Source: an uncultured Paracoccaceae bacterium (GTDB lineage: Bacteria; Pseudomonadota; Alphaproteobacteria; Rhodobacterales; Rhodobacteraceae). Taken from it: DNA of 64,000 nucleotides. Both the position numbers and the translations under genes were made by a program. Location: assembly GCA_947493745.1 (NCBI GenBank), contig CANLSM010000006.1, forward strand, positions 124,001-188,000. The letters run 5' to 3'. Below the pieces are notes generated by a model that did no database searches, was not told the origin of the DNA, and saw only the letters and a program-made list of their open reading frames with translations. Below, one piece after another: positions 34,756 to 43,411 of the stretch; position 1 is the first letter of the stretch; each line of letters opens with the position of its first letter.

Positions 34756-36840
34756 TCAGGCCATTCCCAGAATGGAGGGCCGCAGATCGGTGCCGATTTC
34801 ATCGAAAGAGAAGACCGGATTGCGGATGCCCTTTGCGTTGAGCACCGTCTGGATGAAACGTCGGCGGCGGGTCGTCGTGATGATGGCAGGGTAGCGCCCG
34901 GCTTCAGTGGCCGACGCGACCTTGCCTGCAACCGAATTGGCCAACCGGTTGAATTCGCTCGGTGGCAAAGCGACATCGGAAACGCCGCCCTCTGCCGTAA
35001 TCTCGTGGGTCTGGAACAGCTCCTCCCAGGCGGGTGCAAGCTGGATCAGCGGAAGCACATTGCCATCTTCCAGCAACTCGGACGTGATCTGGAACCCGAG
35101 ACGATGACGCACATGTTCCGCAATCGCCTCAGGTACCTTGGTGGAGCCGTTGACCTCGCCAATGGCCTCGAGGATCAGGGAGAGGTTGCGGATCGACACC
35201 CGCTCTTCCAGCAGAATTCTGAGGACACTGTGGAGTTGATCCACGGGGACCTTGTCGGGAACAAACTCGTCGAGCACCTTCCGATTGGCCTGGGCCCGGA
35301 CCGGATCGGTGAGCGTCACGAACTCATCCAGCAGTTTGCGCATGGCCCGCCGCGAGAACAGGCGGCCGAAATTCTGCTTGATGACTTCAAGCAAGTGAGT
35401 GGCCACGACTTCGGTTGGTGTGACGACCGACAGGCCCTCAAGTGTCGCCTGTTCCTGCAGTGCGGGGTCAATCCAGCGGGCTGGCGCGCCGTAGACCGGC
35501 TCGGATACGGCCTTGCCGTCGGGGCCATCGCTTCCGGGGTCTGCGAGCAGCATCAGAACCTTGTCGATCTCAAGCTCTGACCGTGTGGCCTCAACCCCCT
35601 GGATCCGGATCGTGTAGGTCCCGTCGGGCAGTGTTGCGTTGTCGGTCATCCGGATTTCCGGGACGATCACGCCGAAGGTCTTGGCGATGTGTTTGCGCAT
35701 GTTCACAATGCGGGTATCAAGCCCTGTGACCTCGTCCATGACCGTTGCGACCAGATCGGCTGCAAATTCCATATGGATCTCGTCGATGTCGAGCATGTCG
35801 CCCAGACTTTGCGAGGGTGCCACGGGTTCGTCCGGAAGTGCCTCATCCTGCAGTGTTTTTGCCTTTTGTTTTCGACTGGCGGCCATTGCGGCGATCCCCA
35901 GCACCGCAGCTCCGGCTACAAAGGGGAAAAACGGCAGGCCCGGCACAAGCGCGAAAAGCACCAGCAGTGCTGCAACCGTTGCAAGAGCGGTCGGATAGCC
36001 GCCCAGCTGGCTGATCAGCGCGCGATCAGCGGAGCCGATTGCCCCTCCCTTGGAGAGCAAAAGTGCGGAGGCTATCGAGATGATGACGGCGGGGATCTGG
36101 TTCACCAGCCCGTCGCCGACAGTAAGGATGGCATAGGTTTCCAACGCCTGCCCGATCGGCATGGAGTGCATGAAAACACCGATCCCAAGGCCCATGACCA
36201 GATTGAGAAGAGTAATCAGAAGCCCCGCAATCGCGTCGCCCTTGACGAATTTCGATGCACCGTCAAGCGAGCCGAAAAAGGTTGTCTCCTCCTGCTCCAT
36301 CTTGCGGCGCGCACGGGCATCGTCGTGGTCAATGGCCCCTGCGGCCATATCGCTGTCGATGGCCAGCTGCTTGCCGGGCATCGCGTCGAGCGCAAAGCGG
36401 GCGCTGACCTCGGCCATTCGACCTGCGCCCTTGGTGATGACTATGAAGTTGACGATCAGCAGGACGCAGAAAACGACCAGCCCCAGAAAGACGCTGCCGC
36501 CCATCACGAACATCGCAAAGCCTTCGATGACGCCGCCTGCGGCGCCCGGCCCCTTGTGTCCCTCGCCGATGATCAGTTTGGTCGAGGACACGTTCAGCGA
36601 GAGCCGCAGCATCAGTGAGGCCAGAAGGATCGTCGGAAATGCCGAGAAATCGAGGGGCCGCTCTATGAAGAGCGTGATGGTGAAAATCAGGATGGCAAGC
36701 CCGAAGGATGCAGCCAGCCCCATATCCAGAACCACCGCCGGCATTGGCAGGACCATCATGACGATAACCGCCATCAAGGCGGTGGCCAGCAGAACGGTGG
36801 GGTGCATCAGCCCCCCAAGGCTTGTGTTTGTCGCCATCAT
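34756..36840 (-). CDS. flhA: Flagellar export gate protein FlhA
   Basis: The largest export gate protein, 694 residues. The N-terminal half has eight hydrophobic helices and the conserved FHIPEP-like loop, here visible around DAMPGKQLAIDSDMAAG and EEETTFFGSLDGASKFVKGDA (a continuous FlhA signature). The C-terminal cytoplasmic half has VTPTEVVATHLLEVIKQNFG and DLVPDKVP-like FVPDKVPVDQLHSVL. It nonamerises and docks export chaperones. Two Met codons stand at the start. It is preceded by the transglycosylase gene with a 6 bp gap, so that gene is the probable head of the operon. Confidence 0.97.
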   Translation of the reverse strand: MMATNTSLGGLMHPTVLLATALMAVIVMMVLPMPAVVLDMGLAASFGLAILIFTITLFIERPLDFSAFPTILLASLMLRLSLNVSSTKLIIGEGHKGPGAAGGVIEGFAMFVMGGSVFLGLVVFCVLLIVNFIVITKGAGRMAEVSARFALDAMPGKQLAIDSDMAAGAIDHDDARARRKMEQEETTFFGSLDGASKFVKGDAIAGLLITLLNLVMGLGIGVFMHSMPIGQALETYAILTVGDGLVNQIPAVIISIASALLLSKGGAIGSADRALISQLGGYPTALATVAALLVLFALVPGLPFFPFVAGAAVLGIAAMAASRKQKAKTLQDEALPDEPVAPSQSLGDMLDIDEIHMEFAADLVATVMDEVTGLDTRIVNMRKHIAKTFGVIVPEIRMTDNATLPDGTYTIRIQGVEATRSELEIDKVLMLLADPGSDGPDGKAVSEPVYGAPARWIDPALQEQATLEGLSVVTPTEVVATHLLEVIKQNFGRLFSRRAMRKLLDEFVTLTDPVRAQANRKVLDEFVPDKVPVDQLHSVLRILLEERVSIRNLSLILEAIGEVNGSTKVPEAIAEHVRHRLGFQITSELLEDGNVLPLIQLAPAWEELFQTHEITAEGGVSDVALPPSEFNRLANSVAGKVASATEAGRYPAIITTTRRRRFIQTVLNAKGIRNPVFSFDEIGTDLRPSILGMA

Positions 36841-36846
36841 CCCCGC

Positions 36847-37614
36847 CTAGAAGAGACCGCCGCTGGGCCGGATCAGAAGCGACCTGCCCTGGGTGGAGGA
36901 TTGCAGTCCCGCGAGTGATCCGAACCGCGTGGGCGGTGGTGGATCCCAGGGCACCTCGATCTCCGGCACGGGTTCCGGTTCCTTCACGCCGCTCGGGACC
37001 TCGGCCAACAGGGCTTCGCCCGCCTGAAGGTTTGCGTCATATTCGTCCGCCTGCTGTTTCGGCAGTGGCTTGCCGGTCAGGCGAGCGAGAATGCGATCAA
37101 AGCGCGCACGATAGCGGTTGGCATATTGTGGCGTTCGCGAATGATAGGCCCCCGCAGATTTGGACCAGGACCTGCTCTCGCGATAAAGATCGCTCAGAAA
37201 CCGGCCCGCATAGGCCGCGTTCTGGCGCGGATCGAACATGTCCTCGATCGAGGCAAAGGCATTGCCGTGCCAGCGATAATTGATCTGGAAACAGCCGACA
37301 TCGAAGCTGCGCGCGCCGCGGTCGAAGTGCTGTTTGACGTAGGCCAGCGCCTCTTCCCTTGTGCCAAACCAGACGCCCTTGCCTTCCATGTTCACGGTCC
37401 ATGGCCAGGGCTTGTGCGCCCCGTCAATCCGCCGCCCCGTCTCGGTCAGGGTTATCGCCCGAAGAACGGATGTGGGCACGCCTGTCTGCTGGGCCGCATG
37501 GGTAATGGCCGCATCACAGATCGCGGAAATCTGCGAGGGGGTATTGGCATGAGCCGTCGTTCCGGCGAGACACCAGAACAGGCCGAGGCAGGCGAGATGC
37601 CGCAAGAGATGCAT
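36847..37614 (-). CDS. Lytic transglycosylase-like protein of the flagellar cluster
   Basis: A 255-residue exported protein. A signal peptide (ACLGLFWCLAGTTAHA) precedes an SLT-type goose-lysozyme-like domain. The catalytic Glu is probably in LRAITLTETGRR near residue 58, and the fold motif continues with SFDVGCFQINYRWHG and AYHSRTPQYANRY. The C-terminal 70 residues are Pro-rich and look disordered. It probably cuts peptidoglycan to let the rod pass, complementing the muramidase-less rod-binding protein at 22443. The start is followed 6 bp after its stop by flhA. Confidence 0.8.
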   Translation of the reverse strand: MHLLRHLACLGLFWCLAGTTAHANTPSQISAICDAAITHAAQQTGVPTSVLRAITLTETGRRIDGAHKPWPWTVNMEGKGVWFGTREEALAYVKQHFDRGARSFDVGCFQINYRWHGNAFASIEDMFDPRQNAAYAGRFLSDLYRESRSWSKSAGAYHSRTPQYANRYRARFDRILARLTGKPLPKQQADEYDANLQAGEALLAEVPSGVKEPEPVPEIEVPWDPPPPTRFGSLAGLQSSTQGRSLLIRPSGGLF

Positions 37615-37665
37615 TCAAGGATTCTCCTTGAGTTAACCAGTTCTCTCAGCGATAGCCTTGCAGGT

Positions 37666-37684
37666 GTTACCAAGCCGTAACCAT
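37666..37684. promoter_or_regulatory. Inverted repeat with CtrA-like half-site before the transglycosylase-flhA operon
   Basis: GTTAC-CAAGCC-GTAAC (37666-37681) is a perfect inverted repeat, and its right arm reads on as GTAACCAT, seven of eight matches to the CtrA 8-mer TTAACCAT. A second near match, TTAACCAG, is at 37633-37640. Position fits the minus-strand flagellar operon or tspO. Confidence 0.35.
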
Positions 37685-37747
37685 TGGGCCGGGATAGAAA
37701 AAGTTTTAACTATTCCGGACGGGTCTGGCTGCGCGAAGGAGATGTGA

Positions 37748-38206
37748 ATGGATATTCTGGTGCTGATCGGATTTGCTGGCGCTTGCATGGCGGCCGCGTC
37801 AACCGGTGCGATGTATCCACCTGGAGAGTGGTACGAGCGTCTGGAAAAACCGGACTGGACCCCGCCGAACTGGCTGTTCCCGCTGGCATGGACCGTGCTT
37901 TACATCGCGATGGCTTATGCTGCCTACCGGGTCGCCCTCAGCGCCCAGCCTGCAGCCAAGGCCGGGCTGGCCTTCTGGGCGTTTCAGATCGCGCTCAATG
38001 CCATCTGGACGCCGATCTTCTTCGGGCTGAAGAAGCTTCGCGCGGCGCTTGTCGTGATCGGCGCGCTCTGGGCGGCGGTGGCGATGACAATGATCCTGTT
38101 CTTCATTGCGGATTTCGTGGCCGGCATGCTGTTCCTGCCGTACCTGATCTGGGTGTCCTACGCGGCAGGGCTGAACTTTACGATCTGGCGGGACAACAAG
38201 ACCTAG
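37748..38206 (+). CDS. tspO: TspO/MBR family tryptophan-rich sensory protein
   Basis: Five-helix membrane protein of 152 residues. Family residues are visible in [25 protein letters not shown] (core [15 protein letters not shown]), [15 protein letters not shown], and the C-terminal segment [16 protein letters not shown]. In Rhodobacter sphaeroides TspO affects tetrapyrrole export and photosynthesis-gene expression. Its location beside hemE, hemC and hemA fits a tetrapyrrole role. GGAG lies 7 bp before the ATG. Its stop overlaps the convergent hemE stop by 4 bp. Confidence 0.92.
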   Translation: MDILVLIGFAGACMAAASTGAMYPPGEWYERLEKPDWTPPNWLFPLAWTVLYIAMAYAAYRVALSAQPAAKAGLAFWAFQIALNAIWTPIFFGLKKLRAALVVIGALWAAVAMTMILFFIADFVAGMLFLPYLIWVSYAAGLNFTIWRDNKT

Positions 38207-39237
38207 CCGCGGAGCGCTTTGAGCATCACGTCCACATTTGCCGGATCGGCCTCGGGCGTGATGCCATGGCCGAGATTGAAGATATGAGGGCCCTGGCCGA
38301 GGGCTTCGGCTGTCGCCTTGGTTGCCGAGACCAAGGCCTGACCTCCGGTCACCAGCAGCATCGGGTCGAGGTTGCCCTGAACGCAGGTCTTGGGTTGAAG
38401 CGTTCTTGCGGCCCAATGCGCATCGACGGACGTATCGATCGCACAGGCCTCGACGCCGGTCGCATCAACGAAGACCTCGGCCTTTTCACCGGCCTGTCTG
38501 GGGAAGCCGATCACGGGGATGTCGCTGTTATGGGCCCGGATCGCCGCGACGATCCGTTTTGCAGGCTCGATGGCATAGCGCTCGAACTCTGCGCCTGGCA
38601 GAGCACCCGCCCAACTGTCAAAGAGCTTCACCACCTCGGCACCTGCATCGATCTGAGCAATCAGATAAGCCGCCGTCGCGTCCGTGATCCGGTCGATGAG
38701 CGCATCGAATGTGGCCCGGTCGCCATACATCAGTTGCCGCGCCGGTCCCTGATCCTTTGTGCCTTGGCCTGCGATCATGTAGGTCGCGACGGTCCATGGT
38801 GCACCGGCAAAGCCGATCAGCGCTGTCTCGGCGGGCAGGCTGGCGCGTAACAGGCGCACGGTTTCATAGACCGGATTGAGGGTCTCGTGGATGGTCTCGA
38901 CCGGTTTCAACCGTGCCAGATCATTGGCGCTTTGAATGGTTGAAAGCCGCGGCCCCTCGCCCTCGACAAACCACAGATCCGCACCAAGCGCCTGCGGGAC
39001 CAGCAGGATATCGGCGAATAGGATCGCTGCGTCAAACCCGTAGCGTCGGATCGGTTGCAGGGTGACCTCGGCGGCAAGCTCGGGGTTGTAGCAAAGATCG
39101 AGGAAACTGCCAGCCTGCGCGCGCGTAGCCTTGTATTCAGGCAGATACCTCCCGGCCTGACGCATCATCCATACCGGTGGCACATCCAGGGTTTCGCCCG
39201 CGAGGGCACGCATCAGAAGCTTGTCTTTGGTTTGCAT
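38203..39237 (-). CDS. hemE: Uroporphyrinogen decarboxylase
   Basis: Converts uroporphyrinogen III to coproporphyrinogen III in haem synthesis; 344 residues, the usual length. The N-terminal signature is [17 protein letters not shown], followed by the active-site region [16 protein letters not shown] with its essential Asp, and later [18 protein letters not shown]. No truncation is seen. It is divergent from hemC, with a shared 106 bp region that holds a perfect 16 bp palindrome, a possible operator for both. Confidence 0.97.
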   Translation of the reverse strand: MQTKDKLLMRALAGETLDVPPVWMMRQAGRYLPEYKATRAQAGSFLDLCYNPELAAEVTLQPIRRYGFDAAILFADILLVPQALGADLWFVEGEGPRLSTIQSANDLARLKPVETIHETLNPVYETVRLLRASLPAETALIGFAGAPWTVATYMIAGQGTKDQGPARQLMYGDRATFDALIDRITDATAAYLIAQIDAGAEVVKLFDSWAGALPGAEFERYAIEPAKRIVAAIRAHNSDIPVIGFPRQAGEKAEVFVDATGVEACAIDTSVDAHWAARTLQPKTCVQGNLDPMLLVTGGQALVSATKATAEALGQGPHIFNLGHGITPEADPANVDVMLKALRG

Positions 39238-39305
39238 TCTCTGGTCCCGCTCAACTGTCAGTCATTCCATACAGTCCACGCAAGACCTCGGAAAGCCTTG
39301 TTAAT

Positions 39306-39321
39306 CAATTGCATGCAATTG
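39306..39321. promoter_or_regulatory. Perfect palindrome between hemE and hemC
   Basis: CAATTGCATGCAATTG is a perfect 16 bp palindrome, 23 bp before the hemC ATG and 69 bp before the hemE start. A dimeric regulator acting on both divergent genes is plausible. It is not an FNR-type site (TTGAT-N4-ATCAA). The binding protein is unknown. Confidence 0.5.
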
Positions 39322-39343
39322 GTGCATTTCCTAGAGTGCCGTC

Positions 39344-40288
39344 ATGAACAGTTTACACCCGTCTCCCGACAATCCACTCCGCATCGGCACGCGCGGCTCG
39401 CCCCTGGCGCTGGCACAGGCGCATGAGACGCGGGCCCGGTTGATGGCGGCCCATGATCTGCCCGAGACGGCCTTTGAGATCGTGGTGATCAAAACCACCG
39501 GCGACAAGGTGCAGGACCGCCCCCTGGGGGAGATCGGCGGCAAGGGTCTTTTCACCAAGGAGATCGAGGAGGCGATGCTGGCAGGCGAGATCGATATCGC
39601 CGTGCACTCCATGAAGGACATGCCGGTTGATCAGCCTGATGGCCTCGCGATGACATGCTATCTGCCGCGCGAGGATGTCCGCGACGCCTTTGTTTCGGCC
39701 TCTTTCGACCGGCTCGCCGATCTGCCCGAAGGGGCGACGGTGGGCACCTCCTCGCTCAGGCGGCGGGCGCAGCTCAAGTTTGTCCGCCCGGACCTGAGGG
39801 TCGTCGAGTTTCGCGGCAATGTTCAGACCCGGATGCGGAAACTGGGCGAGGGGCTTGCCGATGCCACATTTCTGGCCATGGCAGGGCTTCGTCGGCTCGG
39901 GATGGAGCAGGTCGCGAAAGCACCTATCGATACCATCGAGATGCTGCCTGCCGTGGCTCAGGGCGCAATCGGGATCGAGCAGCGCCGCGACGATGTGGTT
40001 GCCGCGACCCTGTTGAAGGCGATCAATGACAGCGAGACCGCGACCCGGCTTGGCGCTGAGCGCGCCTTTCTGCGGGGGCTCGACGGATCCTGCCAGACGC
40101 CCATCGGGGGGCTGGCGATTCTGTCCGGTGATGAGTTGCATCTGACCGGCGAAATCATCCGTCCTGACGGGTCGGAACGGCACCAGGCCGCCATCAGCGG
40201 CCCCGCCGAAAACGGCGTCGAAATCGGGGCAGAACTGGCCGAGCGTCTGAGAAAACAGGGCGGTGCCGGTTTTTTTGACGCCTTCTGA
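39344..40288 (+). CDS. hemC: Hydroxymethylbilane synthase (porphobilinogen deaminase)
   Basis: Polymerises four porphobilinogens into hydroxymethylbilane; 314 residues. The N-terminal RIGTRGSPLALAQA is diagnostic. The catalytic Asp lies in the block GEIDIAVHSMKDMPV, and the dipyrromethane-cofactor cysteine is C250 in GLDGSCQTPIGG. Length is normal. It is divergent from hemE and lies about 580 bp upstream of hemA in the same direction, so the window encodes three steps of haem synthesis from ALA synthesis onward (hemB and hemD are not here). Confidence 0.97.
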   Translation: MNSLHPSPDNPLRIGTRGSPLALAQAHETRARLMAAHDLPETAFEIVVIKTTGDKVQDRPLGEIGGKGLFTKEIEEAMLAGEIDIAVHSMKDMPVDQPDGLAMTCYLPREDVRDAFVSASFDRLADLPEGATVGTSSLRRRAQLKFVRPDLRVVEFRGNVQTRMRKLGEGLADATFLAMAGLRRLGMEQVAKAPIDTIEMLPAVAQGAIGIEQRRDDVVAATLLKAINDSETATRLGAERAFLRGLDGSCQTPIGGLAILSGDELHLTGEIIRPDGSERHQAAISGPAENGVEIGAELAERLRKQGGAGFFDAF

Positions 40289-40457
40289 CCCAGAGACGCT
40301 GGCGACTCTCCGCTCAAATACGCCTGTTCTTTCAATCCAAAGATGTTTTTGCGCGGGAATCGTTTACTCTTCACAATGTGGTGATTGGCACAGAGTGGGG
40401 ACTCGGGAGTGCTATGATAAACGAAACATTAATGACCAGTGGGGTGAGGTCATGACA

Positions 40458-40745
40458 CTAGTCCACGAAGTTGACGATCCGCATAAAGCTGACCTGACCG
40501 TCGAGGTTGTTAAATCCCAGGGCGTTGCAGATCTGCTTGTGCATCGAGTAGAGGGCGGTTCCCCATCGCTGCGGAACGAAGCCGTCTGGTGCTTTTCCGG
40601 TGAGCGCACACCAAGCTCCAAGGCGATTCATTTCACGCACCGTCAGGGTCACGCCCATCTCAGGGTGTGTTTTGTCAAGTCGCCCGGTCTTTGCGGCTGG
40701 CTCAAGAGGCACAAGCTGCGCGGCAGACTTTCCTGATCCGAACAC
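40458..40745 (-). CDS. Small hypothetical protein between hemC and hemA
   Basis: A 95-residue frame on the minus strand beginning with GTG at 40745, without a clear ribosome binding site. It has a basic N-terminus and a better-looking core, VTLTVREMNRLGAWCALTGKAPDG, then RWGTALYSMHKQICNALGF. Codon use resembles the neighbours more than the opposite-strand frame does. No family is recognised and no membrane or signal segment is present. It could be a real small gene or chance. It occupies the middle of an otherwise gene-free 583 bp between hemC and hemA. Confidence 0.4.
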   Translation of the reverse strand: MFGSGKSAAQLVPLEPAAKTGRLDKTHPEMGVTLTVREMNRLGAWCALTGKAPDGFVPQRWGTALYSMHKQICNALGFNNLDGQVSFMRIVNFVD

Positions 40746-40829
40746 GACCTGGTACCGAAATTATTACCAACTGGCCTGATGGCTGCGGCTACGTGGCGCT
40801 GGTCAACGACTTTGTTTTAACTATTCTGG

Positions 40830-40856
40830 TTGACGAGCCAGTTCTGGCTTTATGGA
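40830..40856 (+). promoter_or_regulatory. hemA: Possible hemA promoter with inverted repeat
   Basis: TTGACG (40830-40835) is followed at 40836-40849 by AGCCAG-TT-CTGGCT, a perfect 6-2-6 inverted repeat, then TATGGA (40851-40856). The spacing of 15 bp is short for sigma-70. The repeat, 22 bp before the hemA ATG, could be an operator over the start site. Confidence 0.35.
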
Positions 40857-40871
40857 ACTGAAAGTATCTAG

Positions 40872-42086
40872 ATGACCTTTGACGCCTTGTTCGAAGCGCA
40901 GATTGCGCGCCTCAAAGAAGATGGAAACTACCGCGTTTTTGCCGATCTGGAGCGGGCTCAGGGCGCGTTTCCAAAAGCTCTCAATCACTGCGAGGATGGC
41001 GAGCGGGATGTCACCGTCTGGTGTTCCAACGACTATCTCGGGATGGGGCAGCACAGCGATGTGCTGTCTGCGATGCATGCGGCTATCGACAAATCCGGTG
41101 CGGGTGCCGGGGGAACACGGAATATCTCGGGCACAAACCACACGCATGTTCAGCTTGAGGCCGAACTGGCCGATCTTCATGGCAAGGAAGCAGCACTGCT
41201 CTTTACCTCGGGCTATGTGTCCAACTGGGCAGCGCTTGGAACGCTTGGAGCGCGGTTGCCGAACGCGGTGATCCTGTCGGATGCGCTGAACCATGCCTCG
41301 ATGATCGAGGGTATTCGTCACGCACGCTGCGGCAAGATGATCTGGAAGCACAACGATATGGCCGATCTGCGCGCCAAGCTTGAGGCCTGTCCGGAAGGCG
41401 CGACCAAGATCATCGCCTTTGAAAGCGTCTATTCGATGGATGGTGACATCGCGCCGATTGCCGAGATCTGTGATCTGGCCGATGAATTTGGCGCCATGAC
41501 CTATATCGACGAGGTTCACGCGGTCGGCATGTATGGCCCGCGCGGCGGTGGCGTCGTCGAAGAGCTTGGGCTTATGGATCGTATCACCCTGATCGAGGGC
41601 ACGCTCGGCAAGGCTTTCGGCGTGATGGGTGGATACATCACCGGCTCCGCGGCGCTGGTCGATTTTGTTCGGTCCTTCGCGTCGGGTTTCATCTTTACGA
41701 CTGCACTGCCCCCGGCGATTGCGGCAGGGGCTTTGGCCTCGATCCGCTATCTCAAGACCTCGGATGTCGAACGGCAGGGGCAAAGGGCGCAGGTTGCCAA
41801 GTTGCGGGCGGCGCTGGATGCCGCTGGCATTCCGCATCTCACCAATCCCAGTCATATCGTTCCGGTGATGGTCAAGGATCCGGTGAAGTGCAAGATGCTC
41901 TCCGATATCCTTATGGATCAGTTCGGCATCTATGTGCAGCCGATCAACTATCCGACCGTCCCCAAGGGTGAAGAGCGGCTGCGCTTCACGCCCGGGCCAC
42001 TGCACACCGACGGCGATATCGACCATCTGGTCCGCGCGCTGTCCTCGCTTTGGTCGCAATGCGCCCTGGCCCGCGCCGTTGCTTGA
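40872..42086 (+). CDS. hemA: 5-aminolevulinate synthase
   Basis: PLP enzyme that condenses glycine and succinyl-CoA to 5-aminolevulinate, the C4 pathway of alphaproteobacteria; 404 residues. Visible features are the glycine loop [34 protein letters not shown] with the PLP-binding Asp, and the PLP lysine K247 in [14 protein letters not shown]. The C-terminal [22 protein letters not shown] is typical. Length matches Rhodobacter HemA. The next gene, a DegT-type aminotransferase, begins inside the last codons, suggesting co-transcription. Confidence 0.98.
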   Translation: MTFDALFEAQIARLKEDGNYRVFADLERAQGAFPKALNHCEDGERDVTVWCSNDYLGMGQHSDVLSAMHAAIDKSGAGAGGTRNISGTNHTHVQLEAELADLHGKEAALLFTSGYVSNWAALGTLGARLPNAVILSDALNHASMIEGIRHARCGKMIWKHNDMADLRAKLEACPEGATKIIAFESVYSMDGDIAPIAEICDLADEFGAMTYIDEVHAVGMYGPRGGGVVEELGLMDRITLIEGTLGKAFGVMGGYITGSAALVDFVRSFASGFIFTTALPPAIAAGALASIRYLKTSDVERQGQRAQVAKLRAALDAAGIPHLTNPSHIVPVMVKDPVKCKMLSDILMDQFGIYVQPINYPTVPKGEERLRFTPGPLHTDGDIDHLVRALSSLWSQCALARAVA

Positions 42087-43278
42087 GGCACCGCCATCTG
42101 AGCTGGACGTATTTACCGGTCTTTTCACCCAGCAGGAGCCGCTGCCGGAAGAGGCGATAGCAGCAGCGATTGAGGTCATGCGAAGCGGTCGTTTGCACCG
42201 CTACAACACGCAGGCCGGTGAAGTCTCGCAAGCTGCGCTTCTGGAGTCAGAGTACGCGGCCTATCAGGGCAGCAAATACGCGCTTGCCTGCGCGTCGGGA
42301 GGCGCGGCGCTGCAAATCTCGTTGCGGGCCCTGAGCCTTCCCGCCGGGAGTGGCGTTCTGACCAATGCATTCACCCTCGCGCCCGTGCCCGGTGCAATTG
42401 CGGCGGCCGGACATCGCCCGGTGCTCGTCGAGATCACACCCGATCTTACGCTTGATCTCGATGATCTCGGCCGCAAGGCGGAAGCAAGCGGCGCAAAGGT
42501 CCTGATGCTTTCCCATATGCGTGGTCATCTGACCGACATGGACCGGCTGATGGAGATTGCAGACGCCCGGGGCCTGACGGTGATCGAGGATTGCGCGCAT
42601 ACGATGGGTGCAACATGGGCAGGCGTCAAAAGCGGCAATCACGGGCATGCCGCCTGTTTTTCGACCCAGACCTACAAGCATATCAACAGCGGTGAAGGTG
42701 GGCTTCTGACATCCGATGATCCGGATTTCATGGCCCGCGCAATCATCCTGTCGGGGTCCTACATGCTTTATGAGCGTCATGGCGCCGCTCCTGAAAGCTC
42801 ACATTTCAAATGCGCCCGATTGAACTCACCCAACACGTCAAGCCGGATGGACAATCTCAGGGCGGCAGTTCTGCGTCCGCAACTTAGGCAACTCGACAAC
42901 GCAATTGAGCGCTGGAATGCGCGCTATTCGGCACTGGCCGAGGTGCTGGGCGGCAGTGATCAGGTCCGGCTTCCGGTCCGGGCGCGAGACGGTGTCTTTG
43001 TCGGAAGCTCCCTGCAGTTCATGCGCTCGGGCATCGCCGGGGCCGAGGCACGCGCTTTTCTGGACCGATGCGCTGCCCGGGGTGTGGAACTGAAATGGTT
43101 CGGAGCGGACGAGCCAGCGGGTTTCACATCGACCCACAAGAGCTGGCAATACATGGAGGCGCAGTCTCTGCCCGCGACCGATGCGATCCTGCGCGGCCTT
43201 TTCGATATCCGGCTGCCGCTCACCTTCTCGCCTGACGACTGCCGCATGATCGGGCGCATCATCGTCGAGAGCCTCTAG
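42079..43278 (+). CDS. DegT/DnrJ/EryC1 family aminotransferase
   Basis: About 399 residues of a fold type I PLP enzyme. The start is uncertain: a TTG at 42079 overlaps the hemA stop, and no ribosome binding site is clear. Motifs are [18 protein letters not shown], the cofactor-contacting [15 protein letters not shown], and the lysine in [16 protein letters not shown]. Members usually aminate nucleotide-linked keto-sugars. A nucleotide-sugar dehydrogenase lies 1.5 kb downstream on the other strand, which could share a pathway. Coupling to hemA suggests only shared transcription. Confidence 0.8.
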   Translation: MLEAPPSELDVFTGLFTQQEPLPEEAIAAAIEVMRSGRLHRYNTQAGEVSQAALLESEYAAYQGSKYALACASGGAALQISLRALSLPAGSGVLTNAFTLAPVPGAIAAAGHRPVLVEITPDLTLDLDDLGRKAEASGAKVLMLSHMRGHLTDMDRLMEIADARGLTVIEDCAHTMGATWAGVKSGNHGHAACFSTQTYKHINSGEGGLLTSDDPDFMARAIILSGSYMLYERHGAAPESSHFKCARLNSPNTSSRMDNLRAAVLRPQLRQLDNAIERWNARYSALAEVLGGSDQVRLPVRARDGVFVGSSLQFMRSGIAGAEARAFLDRCAARGVELKWFGADEPAGFTSTHKSWQYMEAQSLPATDAILRGLFDIRLPLTFSPDDCRMIGRIIVESL

Positions 43279-43411
43279 GGTATTGTATCGGGCACAATCG
43301 CGCCCATAGCGATTGTCCTGCCGGCAGGATATTTCGGGGAAAACGTCAAAACCGTCCAGTCTCTTGCGCCGAATTGAGGACGCGCATAAGGGGCTGTGGG
43401 GGAGATCATTC

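Noticed and set aside
39301-39325. FNR-type box at the hemE-hemC palindrome
   Set aside because: TTGAT-N4-ATCAA is not present; only the reversed word AATCAATTG occurs within the palindrome flank.
40263-40736. Plus-strand 157-codon frame overlapping the hemC end
   Set aside because: It starts inside hemC, is Cys/His/Arg-rich without pattern, and opposes the better minus-strand small gene.
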